This document shows, piece by piece, positions 7,479-14,787 of a stretch of DNA of 23,104 nucleotides. Position 1 is the first letter of the stretch. The number at the start of each line of letters is the position of its first letter. The notes beneath the pieces are model-generated. The model saw nothing but the letters and a program-made list of their open reading frames with translations. It was not told where the DNA came from and made no database searches. This stretch comes from Coriobacteriia bacterium (GTDB taxonomy: Bacteria > Actinomycetota > Coriobacteriia > Coriobacteriales > Atopobiaceae), in assembly GCA_003150175.1 (NCBI GenBank), contig QAKZ01000086.1, positions 1 through 23,104 of the forward strand, written 5' to 3'. A program made the position numbers and the translations under genes.

Positions 7479-9292
7479 GCAGCCAGAACCAGGGCCGCCC
7501 CGCAGGCGCCCGGCCCGCCGCAGCCGGCGCGACCGTCGCCGGCAAGAAGGACGCCCAGCGCGACCAGACCATCCGCCGCATGCTCGGCCTCTTCTCCGGC
7601 TGCAAGGGCATGCTCGCCGCCCTCATGGCGCTCGTGTGCGTCGTGACCGTCGGCACCCTCACCCTGCCCATGCTCACCGGCCGCGCGGTCGACTGCATCG
7701 TGGGGCCCGGCCAGGTCGACTTCGGCGGCCTCGCCGACTGCGCGCGCCTGATGGCGGCGACCATCTGCGTCACCGCCGCGGCCCAGTACGCCCTCGCGCT
7801 CGTGACGAACCGCCTGGCCTACAACGCCGCCTACGACCTGCGCTGCCAGGCCTTCGACCACCTGCAGCGGATGCCGCTCGCCTACATCGACACCCACGAG
7901 CACGGCGAGGTCGCCAGCCGCATCGTCAACGACGCCGACCAGCTGACCAACGGCTTCGTCATGGGCTTCCAGCAGCTCCCGAGCGGCGTGCTCACCATCG
8001 TGGTCACGCTCGTCTTCATGTTCCGCTTGAACCCGTTGATCGCGGGCGTGGTCACCGTGCTCACGCCCTTCTCGGTCTGGATGGCCAAGTTCATCTCGAG
8101 CCACGCGAGCCGCCACTTCGCCGGGCAGACCCAGCTGCGCGGCGAGCTCACCGGCCTCGTGGAAGAGATGATCGGCGGCGCGGACACGATCGAGGCCTTC
8201 GGCGTCGAGGGGTCCGTGTGCGCCCGCGAGCGAGAGGTCGACACGCGCCTCGGGCAAGAGAGCTTCAAGGCAGTGTTCTTCTCTTCCCTCGCGAACCCCA
8301 CGATGCGCTTCATGAACTCGCTGGTGTACGCCGCGATCGGCATCTTCGGCGCGTTCGTCGTGCTCGCCGGCGGCATCACCGTGGGCGGGCTCTCCGCGTT
8401 CCTCAGCTACGCCGACCAGTACGCGAAGCCGTTCAACGACATCACGGGCGTGGTCACGGAGCTGCAGAACTCCGTCGCCTGCGCGCGGCACCTCTTTGAG
8501 CTCGTGGACGAGCCGCTCGAGGAACCCGACGCCGCGGACGCCGCCAAGCTCGAGCACGTCGATGGCAAGGTCGAGCTCGATGACGTGACCTTCTCGTACG
8601 TACCCGGCAAGCCCATCCTCGAGCACCTCGACCTCACGGCCGAGCCTGGGCAGCGCTTCGCCCTCGTGGGCCACACCGGCTGCGGCAAGACGACCCTCAT
8701 CAACCTGCTCATGCGCTTCTACGACGTCGATTCCGGCAGCGTCACCGTTGACGGCAAGGACGTGCGCGCCCTCACCCGCTCGAGTCTGCGCAGCGTCTGG
8801 GGCATGGTCCTGCAGGACACCTGGGTGCGCCGCGCGACCGTGCGCGAGAACATCGCCATCGGCCGGCCCGAAGCCACCGACGAGGAGGTCGTGGCCGCCG
8901 CGAAGGCCGCCTACGCCGACGAGTTCATCCGCCGCCTGCCCAAGGGCTACGACACCGTCATCGACGGGTCGGCGAGCCTCTCGGCCGGGCAGCGGCAGCT
9001 TCTGTGCATTGCCCGCGTGATGGTCGCGCGGCCGCAGATGCTCATCCTCGACGAGGCCACGAGCAACATCGACACCCGTACCGAGCTGCTCGTCCAGCGC
9101 GCCTTCGACAACCTCATGCGCGGCCGTACGAGCTTCGTTGTCGCGCACCGCCTGAGCACCGTCCGCGACGCCGACGCGATCTGCGTCGTCGACCACGGCC
9201 GCATCGCCGAGAAGGGCACCCACGAGGAACTTCTCGCCCACGGCGGCATCTACCGCGACATCTACGAGAGCCAGTTCGCCCCGGCGGAGTAG
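7475..9292 (+). CDS. ABC exporter half-transporter, catalytic subunit
   Basis: A 605-residue partner of the preceding gene, with a roughly 35-residue hydrophilic Ala/Gly-rich N-terminus, six membrane segments in residues 45-310, and a nucleotide-binding domain. Walker A is GHTGCGKTT (399-407), the Q-loop is VLQDTW, Walker B LILDEATSNID retains the catalytic Glu527, and the switch is VVAHRLS with His558. Its signature is LSAGQ (502-506) rather than LSGGQ. In heterodimeric exporters the degenerate site pairs the partner's D/Q-type NBD with this kind of weakened signature, so the two genes fit as one asymmetric exporter. Translation is coupled to the upstream gene by the ATGA overlap. No regulator lies nearby. 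Confidence 0.93.
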   Translation: MSSQNQGRPAGARPAAAGATVAGKKDAQRDQTIRRMLGLFSGCKGMLAALMALVCVVTVGTLTLPMLTGRAVDCIVGPGQVDFGGLADCARLMAATICVTAAAQYALALVTNRLAYNAAYDLRCQAFDHLQRMPLAYIDTHEHGEVASRIVNDADQLTNGFVMGFQQLPSGVLTIVVTLVFMFRLNPLIAGVVTVLTPFSVWMAKFISSHASRHFAGQTQLRGELTGLVEEMIGGADTIEAFGVEGSVCAREREVDTRLGQESFKAVFFSSLANPTMRFMNSLVYAAIGIFGAFVVLAGGITVGGLSAFLSYADQYAKPFNDITGVVTELQNSVACARHLFELVDEPLEEPDAADAAKLEHVDGKVELDDVTFSYVPGKPILEHLDLTAEPGQRFALVGHTGCGKTTLINLLMRFYDVDSGSVTVDGKDVRALTRSSLRSVWGMVLQDTWVRRATVRENIAIGRPEATDEEVVAAAKAAYADEFIRRLPKGYDTVIDGSASLSAGQRQLLCIARVMVARPQMLILDEATSNIDTRTELLVQRAFDNLMRGRTSFVVAHRLSTVRDADAICVVDHGRIAEKGTHEELLAHGGIYRDIYESQFAPAE

Positions 9293-9314
9293 GGCGGCGG
9301 GGCAGGGGGCGGGG

Positions 9315-9597
9315 GCGCAGAAACTCCGGCGTCCAGTTTCATGACGGGGCGTACCGCGCAGAATCCTGGATGCCCAGCCCCAAGGCGCCCGCACGCGCGC
9401 AGAATCCTGGACGTTCAGCCCCGCAGCAAGAAGTTCCGCGCAGAAACCCGCGCCCCCAGCCCGCGCGCGCAGCTGAGGGCGCGGGTTTCTGCGCGCATCA
9501 CGGCCAGTGGGCAATCAAGAAGGACTGAGCGTCAGTATTCCTGCGCATCAACTCTGACGAGACAGGCCGGCGAAGCTGAGCTTCAGGGTTTCTGCGC
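9315..9597. repeat. Array of about 22-bp repeats: four direct copies at 41-bp period, then three inverted copies
   Basis: Direct copies begin at 9315, 9356, 9397 and 9438, exactly 41 bp apart, with shape GCGCAGAAWCCY...YYCAGC. Three inverted copies end at 9494, 9546 and 9597 (52 and 51 bp apart). The central pair forms a perfect 19-bp inverted repeat, CGCGCAGAAACCCGCGCCC (9437-9455) with its complement at 9477-9495, loop 21 nt. Sequence between units is not conserved. No reading frame across it is convincing. Confidence 0.85.
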
Positions 9598-9875
9598 GGC
9601 CTTCTCCCTGCGCGATGGTTCCTTGGCGCGGAGTCAACTTAAAGGGTTGGCCGATTGCCCATGGCCGGCCAGCACCGGCGGTCCGCCCCACAAGCCGGAC
9701 GATTCCGCCGGGAAGCTGACAACCTTTCACCAGTTCATCCATTTCCGAATTCGCCAAGAAGAAATCCCAGCTCAGTGGACTGCGCTATTTCCGAAGGAAG
9801 AGATGGTGAAAGGTTCTGAGCCCCACCAACGACGATCGTCCCCTCCCCTTTCTTCGCGTCTCCACAAAATGCTCC
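9598..9875. other. Non-coding stretch with one 12-bp inverted repeat
   Basis: I see no supported gene. The one structure is a perfect 12-bp inverted repeat AACCTTTCACCA (9721-9732) / TGGTGAAAGGTT (9804-9815), 71 bp apart. Short open frames here are not accompanied by ribosome-binding sites and look accidental. Confidence 0.5.
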
Positions 9876-9904
9876 TTGAAACAACCGAGCGATTTAGGTA
9901 CCAT
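9876..9904 (+). promoter_or_regulatory. Promoter of tRNA-Thr
   Basis: TTGAAA (9876-9881), 17-bp spacer, TACCAT (9899-9904), in a locally AT-rich stretch. Transcription would start around 9911, just before the mature tRNA 5' end at 9917. Confidence 0.65.
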
Positions 9905-9916
9905 AATTATTCGCGC

Positions 9917-9992
9917 GCCGGCATAGCTCAGTTGGTAGAGCACCGCTCTCGTAAAGCGGGGGTCATCGGTTCGAGTCCGATTGCCGGCTCCA
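9917..9992 (+). tRNA. tRNA-Thr (anticodon CGT)
   Basis: Complete cloverleaf: acceptor GCCGGCA pairs with TGCCGGC, D-stem GCTC/GAGC, anticodon stem CCGCT/AGCGG with loop CTCGTAA giving anticodon CGT at 9950-9952 (decodes ACG), and T-arm ATCGG-TTCGAGT-CCGAT. Discriminator base is T9989 and CCA is encoded at 9990-9992. It has its own promoter and terminator, so it appears monocistronic. Confidence 0.97.
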
Positions 9993-10001
9993 GTTGCTCG
10001 C

Positions 10002-10033
10002 AAAGCCAGGGAATTCGTTCCCTGGCTTTTTTC
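10002..10033 (+). terminator. Rho-independent terminator of tRNA-Thr
   Basis: Stem AAAGCCAGGGAA / TTCCCTGGCTTT closed by a TTCG tetraloop (10014-10017) and ending in a run of six T. Textbook intrinsic terminator ten bases after the tRNA CCA. Confidence 0.93.
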
Positions 10034-10092
10034 ATGGCCCTGTTGGATATGCACAAGCCGCGCAGGATCAACAGGGGCCCGATGATGCGTAG

Positions 10093-10122
10093 ATAAAAAA
10101 TGCTGGGGGATAAGCCCCCAGC
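10093..10122 (-). terminator. Rho-independent terminator on the minus strand
   Basis: Minus-strand stem GCTGGGGG-CTTAT-CCCCCAGC followed by ATTTTTTAT. A second hairpin GGTAGCCG-TCA-CGGCTACC (10130-10148) sits just before it. No protein-coding gene on this strand leads into it, so it suggests an unannotated minus-strand transcript. Confidence 0.75.
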
Positions 10123-10385
10123 GCTTGGAGGTAGCCGTGACGGCTACCGATATTCTTGTAACATGCCCCGCTTTGCCTGACAAGAGGCGGCTCTATTGCC
10201 CGAAGGAAGGCCAATATGCGAAGACCGTCAGCCCCCTCCGTTTGCACGGCGATGATCTTAAGCGACCAGAATCGCCTTAACTCCGCAGCGCCGAGCACGC
10301 GCCCTGCGCCCAAGGGCTTCAGCCCGTGACCAGCTCCCCCTCAGGCCTCCTCGAGCATTGCGCAACCCCTTTGAAGTGCGGAAAC
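10093..10385 (-). ncRNA. Possible structured non-coding RNA upstream of the surface-protein gene
   Basis: The minus strand from about 10385 down to the terminator at 10093 has several hairpins (GGGC-TGAA-GCCC, GGCGAT...ATCGCC, CCG-TGCAAA-CGG, GGTAGCCG...CGGCTACC) and ends in a clear terminator. A weak promoter-like pair TTGAAG-N18-TATCTG can be read on the minus strand near 10400-10430. I could not match it to tmRNA, RNase P, SRP or 6S landmarks. The open frame across it (about 80 codons) has no family-like composition. Boundaries are approximate. Confidence 0.35.
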
Positions 10386-10399
10386 GCGACGCTTATACA
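10371..10399 (+). promoter_or_regulatory. Promoter of the secreted protein gene
   Basis: TTGAAG (10371-10376), 17-bp spacer, TATACA (10394-10399). Predicted start near 10406 leaves a leader of about 50 nt before the ATG at 10456. Confidence 0.65.
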
Positions 10400-10455
10400 G
10401 ATACCTTAAAGAGCATACTTCCTTCAACCGGCGCGCCGCGGAGAAGGGAGCCACC

Positions 10456-11721
10456 ATGAGAAAGCCCGCAGCGGATAAGCTCATGCAGAGGGTCGGCGTC
10501 GCGGTCGTCACAGGCGCGGTCCTGCTGTCCCAGGTACCGGCTCAGGCGATCGCCTCGGAGGCGGGCTCCTCGGCCGCGCCCCAAACCGCGTCCCAGGCCT
10601 CCGCACAATCCGAGCCCCAGCAGCAGTCCGACTCCGCGAACCCGCCCGAACCCCCCTCCGGCGGCGTCGCGACCGACCGCGGCGGCGGAAACATCTCCGT
10701 CGACGGTGGCACGATCTCGATCGAGGGCTCGGGCTCCCCCATCGTCTACTCCACGGGAGACATCGAGGTCAGCGATGTGACCGGCACGGCCTCCGAAAGC
10801 CAGCTCGTGGGCATGGAGGGCCTGAAAACGGTCCTCATCCGGAACTCGACGCTCTCGAGCTCGCAGACGGGCAAGACGGCGAGCGACCCCGTGGCCGACG
10901 GGGTGATCATCTACCAGTCGACCTCCGGCGACGCCGAGTCCACCACCGGCGAGGCCGCGACGTTCCAAGCCGTCGACTCTAAGCTCTCGAGCGCGATCCA
11001 GTCCGGCTCCATGTTCTACCTGACCAACACCTCCGCCGACGTCGTGCTCAAGAACACCGAGCTCGACTTCGCCTCCTCGGCGGCGCGCCTCCTCTACGCC
11101 GCTGGAAACGACGCGAACAACTGGGGCCAGGCCGGCAGCAACGGAGCGACCGTCAAGTTCACAGGCATCGGCCAGCAGCTCGCGGGCGACGTCGTGGCGG
11201 ACACGATCTCCTCTGTCGACCTCCACCTGACCGAGGGCACAACCTGGGCAGGCGCCGCGTCCATCGAGCAGAACGCCGCAGGCTCGACCTCCGATGCGCC
11301 CATGACAGTCAACATCGACGGCAGCTCCCAGTGGACCGTGACGGCAGACTCGACCGTGAGCTCCCTCAACGTCGCAGAAGGCGCCAAGGTGGTCGACGCG
11401 GACGGAAAGACGGTCACCATCGTCGCCGGCGGCCAGACCGTCGTCCAGGGTGACTCAGGCCTAACCGTGACCGTCACAGGCCCCTACTCGACCGACTACG
11501 ACGCCTCGGAGGCCGGTAGCCTGACGAGCGAGGCAATTGACCGCACGGCCTACGACGACGCCTTCGGAACGGATGTGGACGACGCCTCGAGCGACGACGA
11601 GAAGGACGCTGCCAGCCAAGCCTCGACGACATCCGACACAGACTCCGGCTCCTCCTCTGACGCCGAGAAGGGCTTCTTTGCCCAAGTCGTGGACTGGCTC
11701 AAGTCGCTCTTCGGGATGTAG
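10456..11721 (+). CDS. Secreted beta-helix-like surface protein, function unknown
   Basis: A 421-residue exported protein. Residues 1-31 form a signal peptide (basic RKP..K..QR start, hydrophobic VGVAVVTGAVLL core, AQA cleavage site). Residues 32-68 are a low-complexity Ser/Ala/Gln/Pro linker. Residues 75-340 are short Gly/Ser/Thr-rich beta-strand repeats (for example GGTISIEGSGSPIVYSTGDI, SSLNVAEGAKVVDADGKTVT) typical of right-handed beta-helix adhesin-like proteins of gut Gram-positives. Residues 365-400 are acidic and Ser/Thr-rich, and the tail GFFAQVVDWLKSLFGM is amphipathic. There is no LPXTG motif, so attachment, if any, is non-covalent. The start has AGAAGGGAG five bases upstream. It is monocistronic, with its own promoter and terminator. 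Confidence 0.8.
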   Translation: MRKPAADKLMQRVGVAVVTGAVLLSQVPAQAIASEAGSSAAPQTASQASAQSEPQQQSDSANPPEPPSGGVATDRGGGNISVDGGTISIEGSGSPIVYSTGDIEVSDVTGTASESQLVGMEGLKTVLIRNSTLSSSQTGKTASDPVADGVIIYQSTSGDAESTTGEAATFQAVDSKLSSAIQSGSMFYLTNTSADVVLKNTELDFASSAARLLYAAGNDANNWGQAGSNGATVKFTGIGQQLAGDVVADTISSVDLHLTEGTTWAGAASIEQNAAGSTSDAPMTVNIDGSSQWTVTADSTVSSLNVAEGAKVVDADGKTVTIVAGGQTVVQGDSGLTVTVTGPYSTDYDASEAGSLTSEAIDRTAYDDAFGTDVDDASSDDEKDAASQASTTSDTDSGSSSDAEKGFFAQVVDWLKSLFGM

Positions 11722-11768
11722 GCGCGCGCAAAGGGCGCGCAGGGGCGCACGGCGCCCTTACAGAAATA

Positions 11769-11810
11769 GGGCCGGCGACGGGATCCATCCCCCGTCGCCG
11801 GCCCTTCTTC
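11769..11810 (+). terminator. Rho-independent terminator after the secreted protein gene
   Basis: Perfect 14-bp stem GGGCCGGCGACGGG (11769-11782) / CCCGTCGCCGGCCC (11791-11804) with an 8-nt loop and TTCTTC tail. It lies between convergent genes and may also stop the minus-strand transcript, where the tail is weaker (TATTTCT). Confidence 0.85.
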
Positions 11811-11861
11811 GCGGCGCTCATCGTCCGCACGTGCTCCGTCGCCGCGCTCCCGCGTCGTTCC

Positions 11862-13052
11862 CTACAGCAGCCGCAGGACCCCGCGCACGAGGCGCTCGAA
11901 GTCGTCGGCGTGCTTCTCGGCCTCGGCGACGACGCTCTGGTGATCGACGCCGGGGGCGCCCGCCTCGTTGGCGGCGAGCGTGAGCCCGAGGACGTTCATC
12001 TCGAGCGCCTTGGCCATGATGACCTCGCAGACCGTGCTCATGCCCACGTAGCTCACGCCGAGGGTGCGCAGCATCGCGGTCTCGGCCGGGGTCTCGAAGC
12101 AGGGCCCAAGCATGCCGGCGTAGACGCCCTCCTCCACGGAAATCCCCAGGTCGTCCGCGACGCCGCGGGCGATGGTGCGCAGGTAGGGGGAGTACGCGTC
12201 GTTCATGTCCACGAAGGGCGTGTCCACGTCGCGGAGCTCGGCCCACTCGGCGAGCGGGTTGCGGCCCGTGAGGTTGATCTGGTCGGTGAGGATGCCCAGG
12301 CCCTTGTGCGCGTTGCCCGGCACGCAGCCCGTCGCGCAGGCAAAGATGATGTCGCGGCAGCCCAGGTGATGCGCGTGGCGCACGAGCGCGGTGACCTCGG
12401 CCGCGCTGTAGCCTTGGTACAGGTGGATGCGGCCAGGGTACACGACCACGGGGACGTCGTCCACGGTGCCCACGAGCGCCTCGAAGGTGTGTCCCTCGAT
12501 GGGCGTGGCGTCGCCCGGGAAGCCCTCGATGTCGTGGTAATCGATGCGGCGGACGGCCTTGACCAGGCCCTTGAGGTGGCCGAGGCCCGTTCCGAGCACG
12601 ATGGCGACGGGATGCTCGACGGACGGCTTGACGTTCTTCACGGTGTCTTCGGTGACCACGCAGATCCCCTCCTTGGCGAGCAGGCGGGCGCACACGCCCA
12701 TGCCTGCCGTTAGCGTTCCGGTATAGGTACCATCGTAGACCAGCCCGACGCCGCACGACGGGCTTTTTGCCTTCAGCACGGCGAGCGGTACCTCAGCGCG
12801 CTGAGCTGCGGCGCATTCGGCCCTCGCGCCATCGGCGAACGCACGGGTCACGTCTGTGCCGCCCTTGAGCAGCACACGCTCCCCCACCTGCTCGGCCGGC
12901 GGTCGCGGACAAGAAAGCCCCGCGGCCCTCTCGGGGCACACGGGGCAGACCTGGTTCTTCTTTGTGAGCTCGATAACCTCGGCGCACGGCTTGGATCCCC
13001 CGTCGTAGCGGACGGGCTCCCCGAGCAGGCATGCGCTGACGGCCAGACGCAC
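11862..13052 (-). CDS. DUF523 (TudS-like [4Fe-4S]) - purine nucleoside phosphorylase fusion
   Basis: Two domains in one 396-residue chain. Residues 1-140 are DUF523: SACLLG (Cys8), RYDGGSK, VCPVCPE (Cys36/Cys39, Glu41), SPSCG (Cys100), YDGTYTG. The three conserved cysteine positions match those holding the [4Fe-4S] cluster in the DUF523 thiouracil desulfidase TudS. Residues about 149-396 are a nucleoside phosphorylase II-type PNP: phosphate loop GTGLG (154-158), GRIHLYQGY with His210, GPCFETPAE (Glu320), GMSTVCEV and AANE (Asn362), the last two contacting the purine in known PNPs. The usual N-terminal PNP helix is missing, replaced by the DUF523 domain. YEGY is changed to YQGY, and the NAAGG loop to CATGC. 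GTG at 13052 is preferred: it gives the usual DUF523 N-terminus and starts one base after the upstream stop. TTG at 13073 is possible. Confidence 0.88.
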   Translation of the reverse strand: MRLAVSACLLGEPVRYDGGSKPCAEVIELTKKNQVCPVCPERAAGLSCPRPPAEQVGERVLLKGGTDVTRAFADGARAECAAAQRAEVPLAVLKAKSPSCGVGLVYDGTYTGTLTAGMGVCARLLAKEGICVVTEDTVKNVKPSVEHPVAIVLGTGLGHLKGLVKAVRRIDYHDIEGFPGDATPIEGHTFEALVGTVDDVPVVVYPGRIHLYQGYSAAEVTALVRHAHHLGCRDIIFACATGCVPGNAHKGLGILTDQINLTGRNPLAEWAELRDVDTPFVDMNDAYSPYLRTIARGVADDLGISVEEGVYAGMLGPCFETPAETAMLRTLGVSYVGMSTVCEVIMAKALEMNVLGLTLAANEAGAPGVDHQSVVAEAEKHADDFERLVRGVLRLL

Positions 13053-13053
13053 C

Positions 13054-14028
13054 TTAGACCGCCAGCGAGCCAATCTGAATGGTGGCCTTAGAGAGGAGCT
13101 CGTTGCAGTAGGCCGTCCACTCGGAGGATATCTGGCTGGAAGCGGTGCTGTACTTGGACTGCGCGACGTAGTAGGCGGCCTGGGCGGCGGCGTAGGTCGC
13201 GGAGTCGCTCTTCACCTCGTAGGAGGCCAGGGCCTTGGCGTAATCGCCGTCCTGGCTCTTCCAGGTGTTGTTGTCGGCGTCCCACTCGTCGCCGGCGAGG
13301 CCGATGATGTACTGGGCGTAGTCGGCGGTCGGGGTGTCCTCAGCGCCGTCGGCCGGCTTGGTCGGGGCGGTCGGCTGGTCGGGGACCTGGGTGCTCACCA
13401 CGGAGTCGCGCAGCTTGCTCATGACGGCGGACTGCTTGATGGTGTCCTTGGCGGTGTCCTCGTCGATGTTGTACTGAGAGGCGATCTGCGAGTAGTCGCT
13501 CGAGCCGAACATCTTGTTCGCGTACTGGTCGACCTCGTCGTCGGAGACGGTGATGTTCTGGTTGCCGGCAGCGTCGAGAACGATCTGGTTGCGCGCGTAC
13601 GAGATCACGTCGGTGGCGGCGGGGACGGTGTAGTTGCCGTCGGAGTCTGCGAACTTGTCCACGCTGCCGTTCTGCGCGAGCACCTCGCGGGCGGTGACCT
13701 TGTTGGTCTTGCCGTCGTAGGTGTACTCGGCGATCGTGGAGTCGAGCTGATCGGACGTGAGCTTCGTGGTCCCGTTCAGCGAGAAGGACGTGGACCCGCC
13801 GCCCAGCAGGAAGTGGCCGCAGAGCACGCCCACGACCACAGCGGCGACGACGCACACGATGAAGACGGGCAGGCCGACGGTGGGCAGGGGCTTCTTGGCG
13901 GAATCGGACTTGGAGGTGTGCTTGTCGGCGTGCTTCTGCGCCGGCTCGGGGGCCTGGGGCTTGGCGGCGTCCTTCGCGGGCTCCTGGGGCTCGGTGAGCT
14001 CGTCGTGGTTTTCCTTGGTATCGGGCAT
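13054..14028 (-). CDS. Membrane-anchored SurA-N/PrsA-like protein, function uncertain
   Basis: A 324-residue protein with a 45-residue charged, Lys/Glu/Pro-rich cytoplasmic start, one transmembrane helix (about residues 51-76, VGLPVFIVCVVAAVVVGVLC), then an extracellular part. Residues 83-215 (LNGTTKLTSDQLDSTI..., ISYARNQIVLDAAG, VSDDEVDQYANKMFG, DTIKQSAVMSKLRDSVV) resemble the helical SurA N-terminal chaperone region found in foldases. No parvulin isomerase domain follows; the C-terminal 100 residues are Ala/Tyr/Ser-rich helices. It may be an extracytoplasmic chaperone; this is inference from composition. The stop is one base from the preferred start of the fusion gene downstream, so the two are probably co-transcribed. 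TAGGAAC lies directly before the ATG. Confidence 0.7.
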   Translation of the reverse strand: MPDTKENHDELTEPQEPAKDAAKPQAPEPAQKHADKHTSKSDSAKKPLPTVGLPVFIVCVVAAVVVGVLCGHFLLGGGSTSFSLNGTTKLTSDQLDSTIAEYTYDGKTNKVTAREVLAQNGSVDKFADSDGNYTVPAATDVISYARNQIVLDAAGNQNITVSDDEVDQYANKMFGSSDYSQIASQYNIDEDTAKDTIKQSAVMSKLRDSVVSTQVPDQPTAPTKPADGAEDTPTADYAQYIIGLAGDEWDADNNTWKSQDGDYAKALASYEVKSDSATYAAAQAAYYVAQSKYSTASSQISSEWTAYCNELLSKATIQIGSLAV

Positions 14029-14063
14029 GTTCCTATCCCATCTGTTCGCATCGAAAACTAGTC

Positions 14064-14091
14064 AGACCCTAGGAATTTACTCCCCGGGTCT
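14064..14091 (-). terminator. Weak hairpin between HEAT-like and SurA-N-like genes
   Basis: AGACCC (14064-14069) pairs with GGGTCT (14086-14091); on the minus strand it is followed by GACTAGTTTTC. Short stem and imperfect T-run, so it may be an attenuating or partial terminator inside a minus-strand gene series. Confidence 0.35.
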
Positions 14092-14110
14092 TTAGGTTTA
14101 CTGAAGGGCG

Positions 14111-14680
14111 CTACTTGCAGGCCTCGGCGATCTGGGCGCTGAAGGTCTTGATGTAGCCGGAGCCGTTGGAGGCGTCGAAGGCCACGCGCTCGGCGAGCGC
14201 GGAGCGGGTCGCGTCGGAGACCTCGCCGTGGGCGAGGTCCAGCAGCGCCGCGAGCATGTCGCGGTACTCAGCGTCGCCGTGGTAGCACTGGATCGCCTCG
14301 TCGAGCAGCGGCCAGGCGGCGTCGGAGCGCTCGGCAGACGTCGCGCCATAACGGCACAGAAAGACGAACGCGGCCAAGCGGACCGTCGCCGAGTCGTCGT
14401 CGAAGAGCGACTCCTCCGCTCCGTCGAAGGCGCCGGAGAGGTCCGCCGCGTTGTCGGCGCACAGCTCGGAGAGCGCCGTGAGGATCTCCCAGCGGGTCTG
14501 GGCCTCAGGGCGCTCGAGGGTCTCCACGAGCTGATCGATGTGGCCGACGAGGCGCGACGGGTCGGCCTTGGAGACGAGCGCGAGCTTGTGGGCGACCTCC
14601 TGGCGGCGACGGCGTCCCGTGCCCTGGAGCTCCTTGAAGAGCGCTTCGATCTGCGCGTTGGCGTTGGTGGCCTCTGCCAT
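14111..14680 (-). CDS. Conserved hypothetical HEAT-repeat-like helical protein
   Basis: A 189-residue soluble protein with no signal or membrane segment. The sequence is a succession of amphipathic helices (VGHIDQLVETLERP, RWEILTALSELCADN, ATVRLAAFVFLCRYG, RDMLAALLDLAHG) spaced 35-40 residues apart, with the Asp/Arg punctuation of HEAT/armadillo repeats, which usually mediate protein-protein contacts. The C-terminal YIKTFSAQIAEACK is a final helix. The ATG has a strong AGGAGG seven bases upstream. It lies in the same-strand series after the small membrane protein gene (107-bp gap). I do not recognise a specific family or function. Confidence 0.65.
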   Translation of the reverse strand: MAEATNANAQIEALFKELQGTGRRRRQEVAHKLALVSKADPSRLVGHIDQLVETLERPEAQTRWEILTALSELCADNAADLSGAFDGAEESLFDDDSATVRLAAFVFLCRYGATSAERSDAAWPLLDEAIQCYHGDAEYRDMLAALLDLAHGEVSDATRSALAERVAFDASNGSGYIKTFSAQIAEACK

Positions 14681-14787
14681 TGTTTATCCTCCTATGTGAT
14701 GTGCGATGTTTTGTGCGATGCGGCGCCGCGGGGCGCGGTTCGGGCTTGGGCCCGGGGCGGACGCGGCGGGGCGGGTGGACTGGGGCG

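Noticed and set aside
5712..9514. Long minus-strand open frames opposite the two ABC genes
   Set aside because: Low-complexity Asp/Glu/Val/Ala-rich translations with no recognisable motif; they are complements of real ABC coding sequence.
9315..9597. Possible CRISPR array
   Set aside because: Repeats are degenerate, spacers only about 19 bp, orientation flips halfway, and no cas genes are near.
9341..10183. Open frames on both strands running through the repeat array and tRNA-Thr
   Set aside because: They cross a well-formed tRNA, promoter and terminator, have no ribosome-binding site and no family-like composition.
10093..10385. tmRNA, suggested by GATTCTGG near 10270 on the minus strand
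   Set aside because: No tRNA-like 3' end with TTCGA and CCA and no tag reading frame were found.
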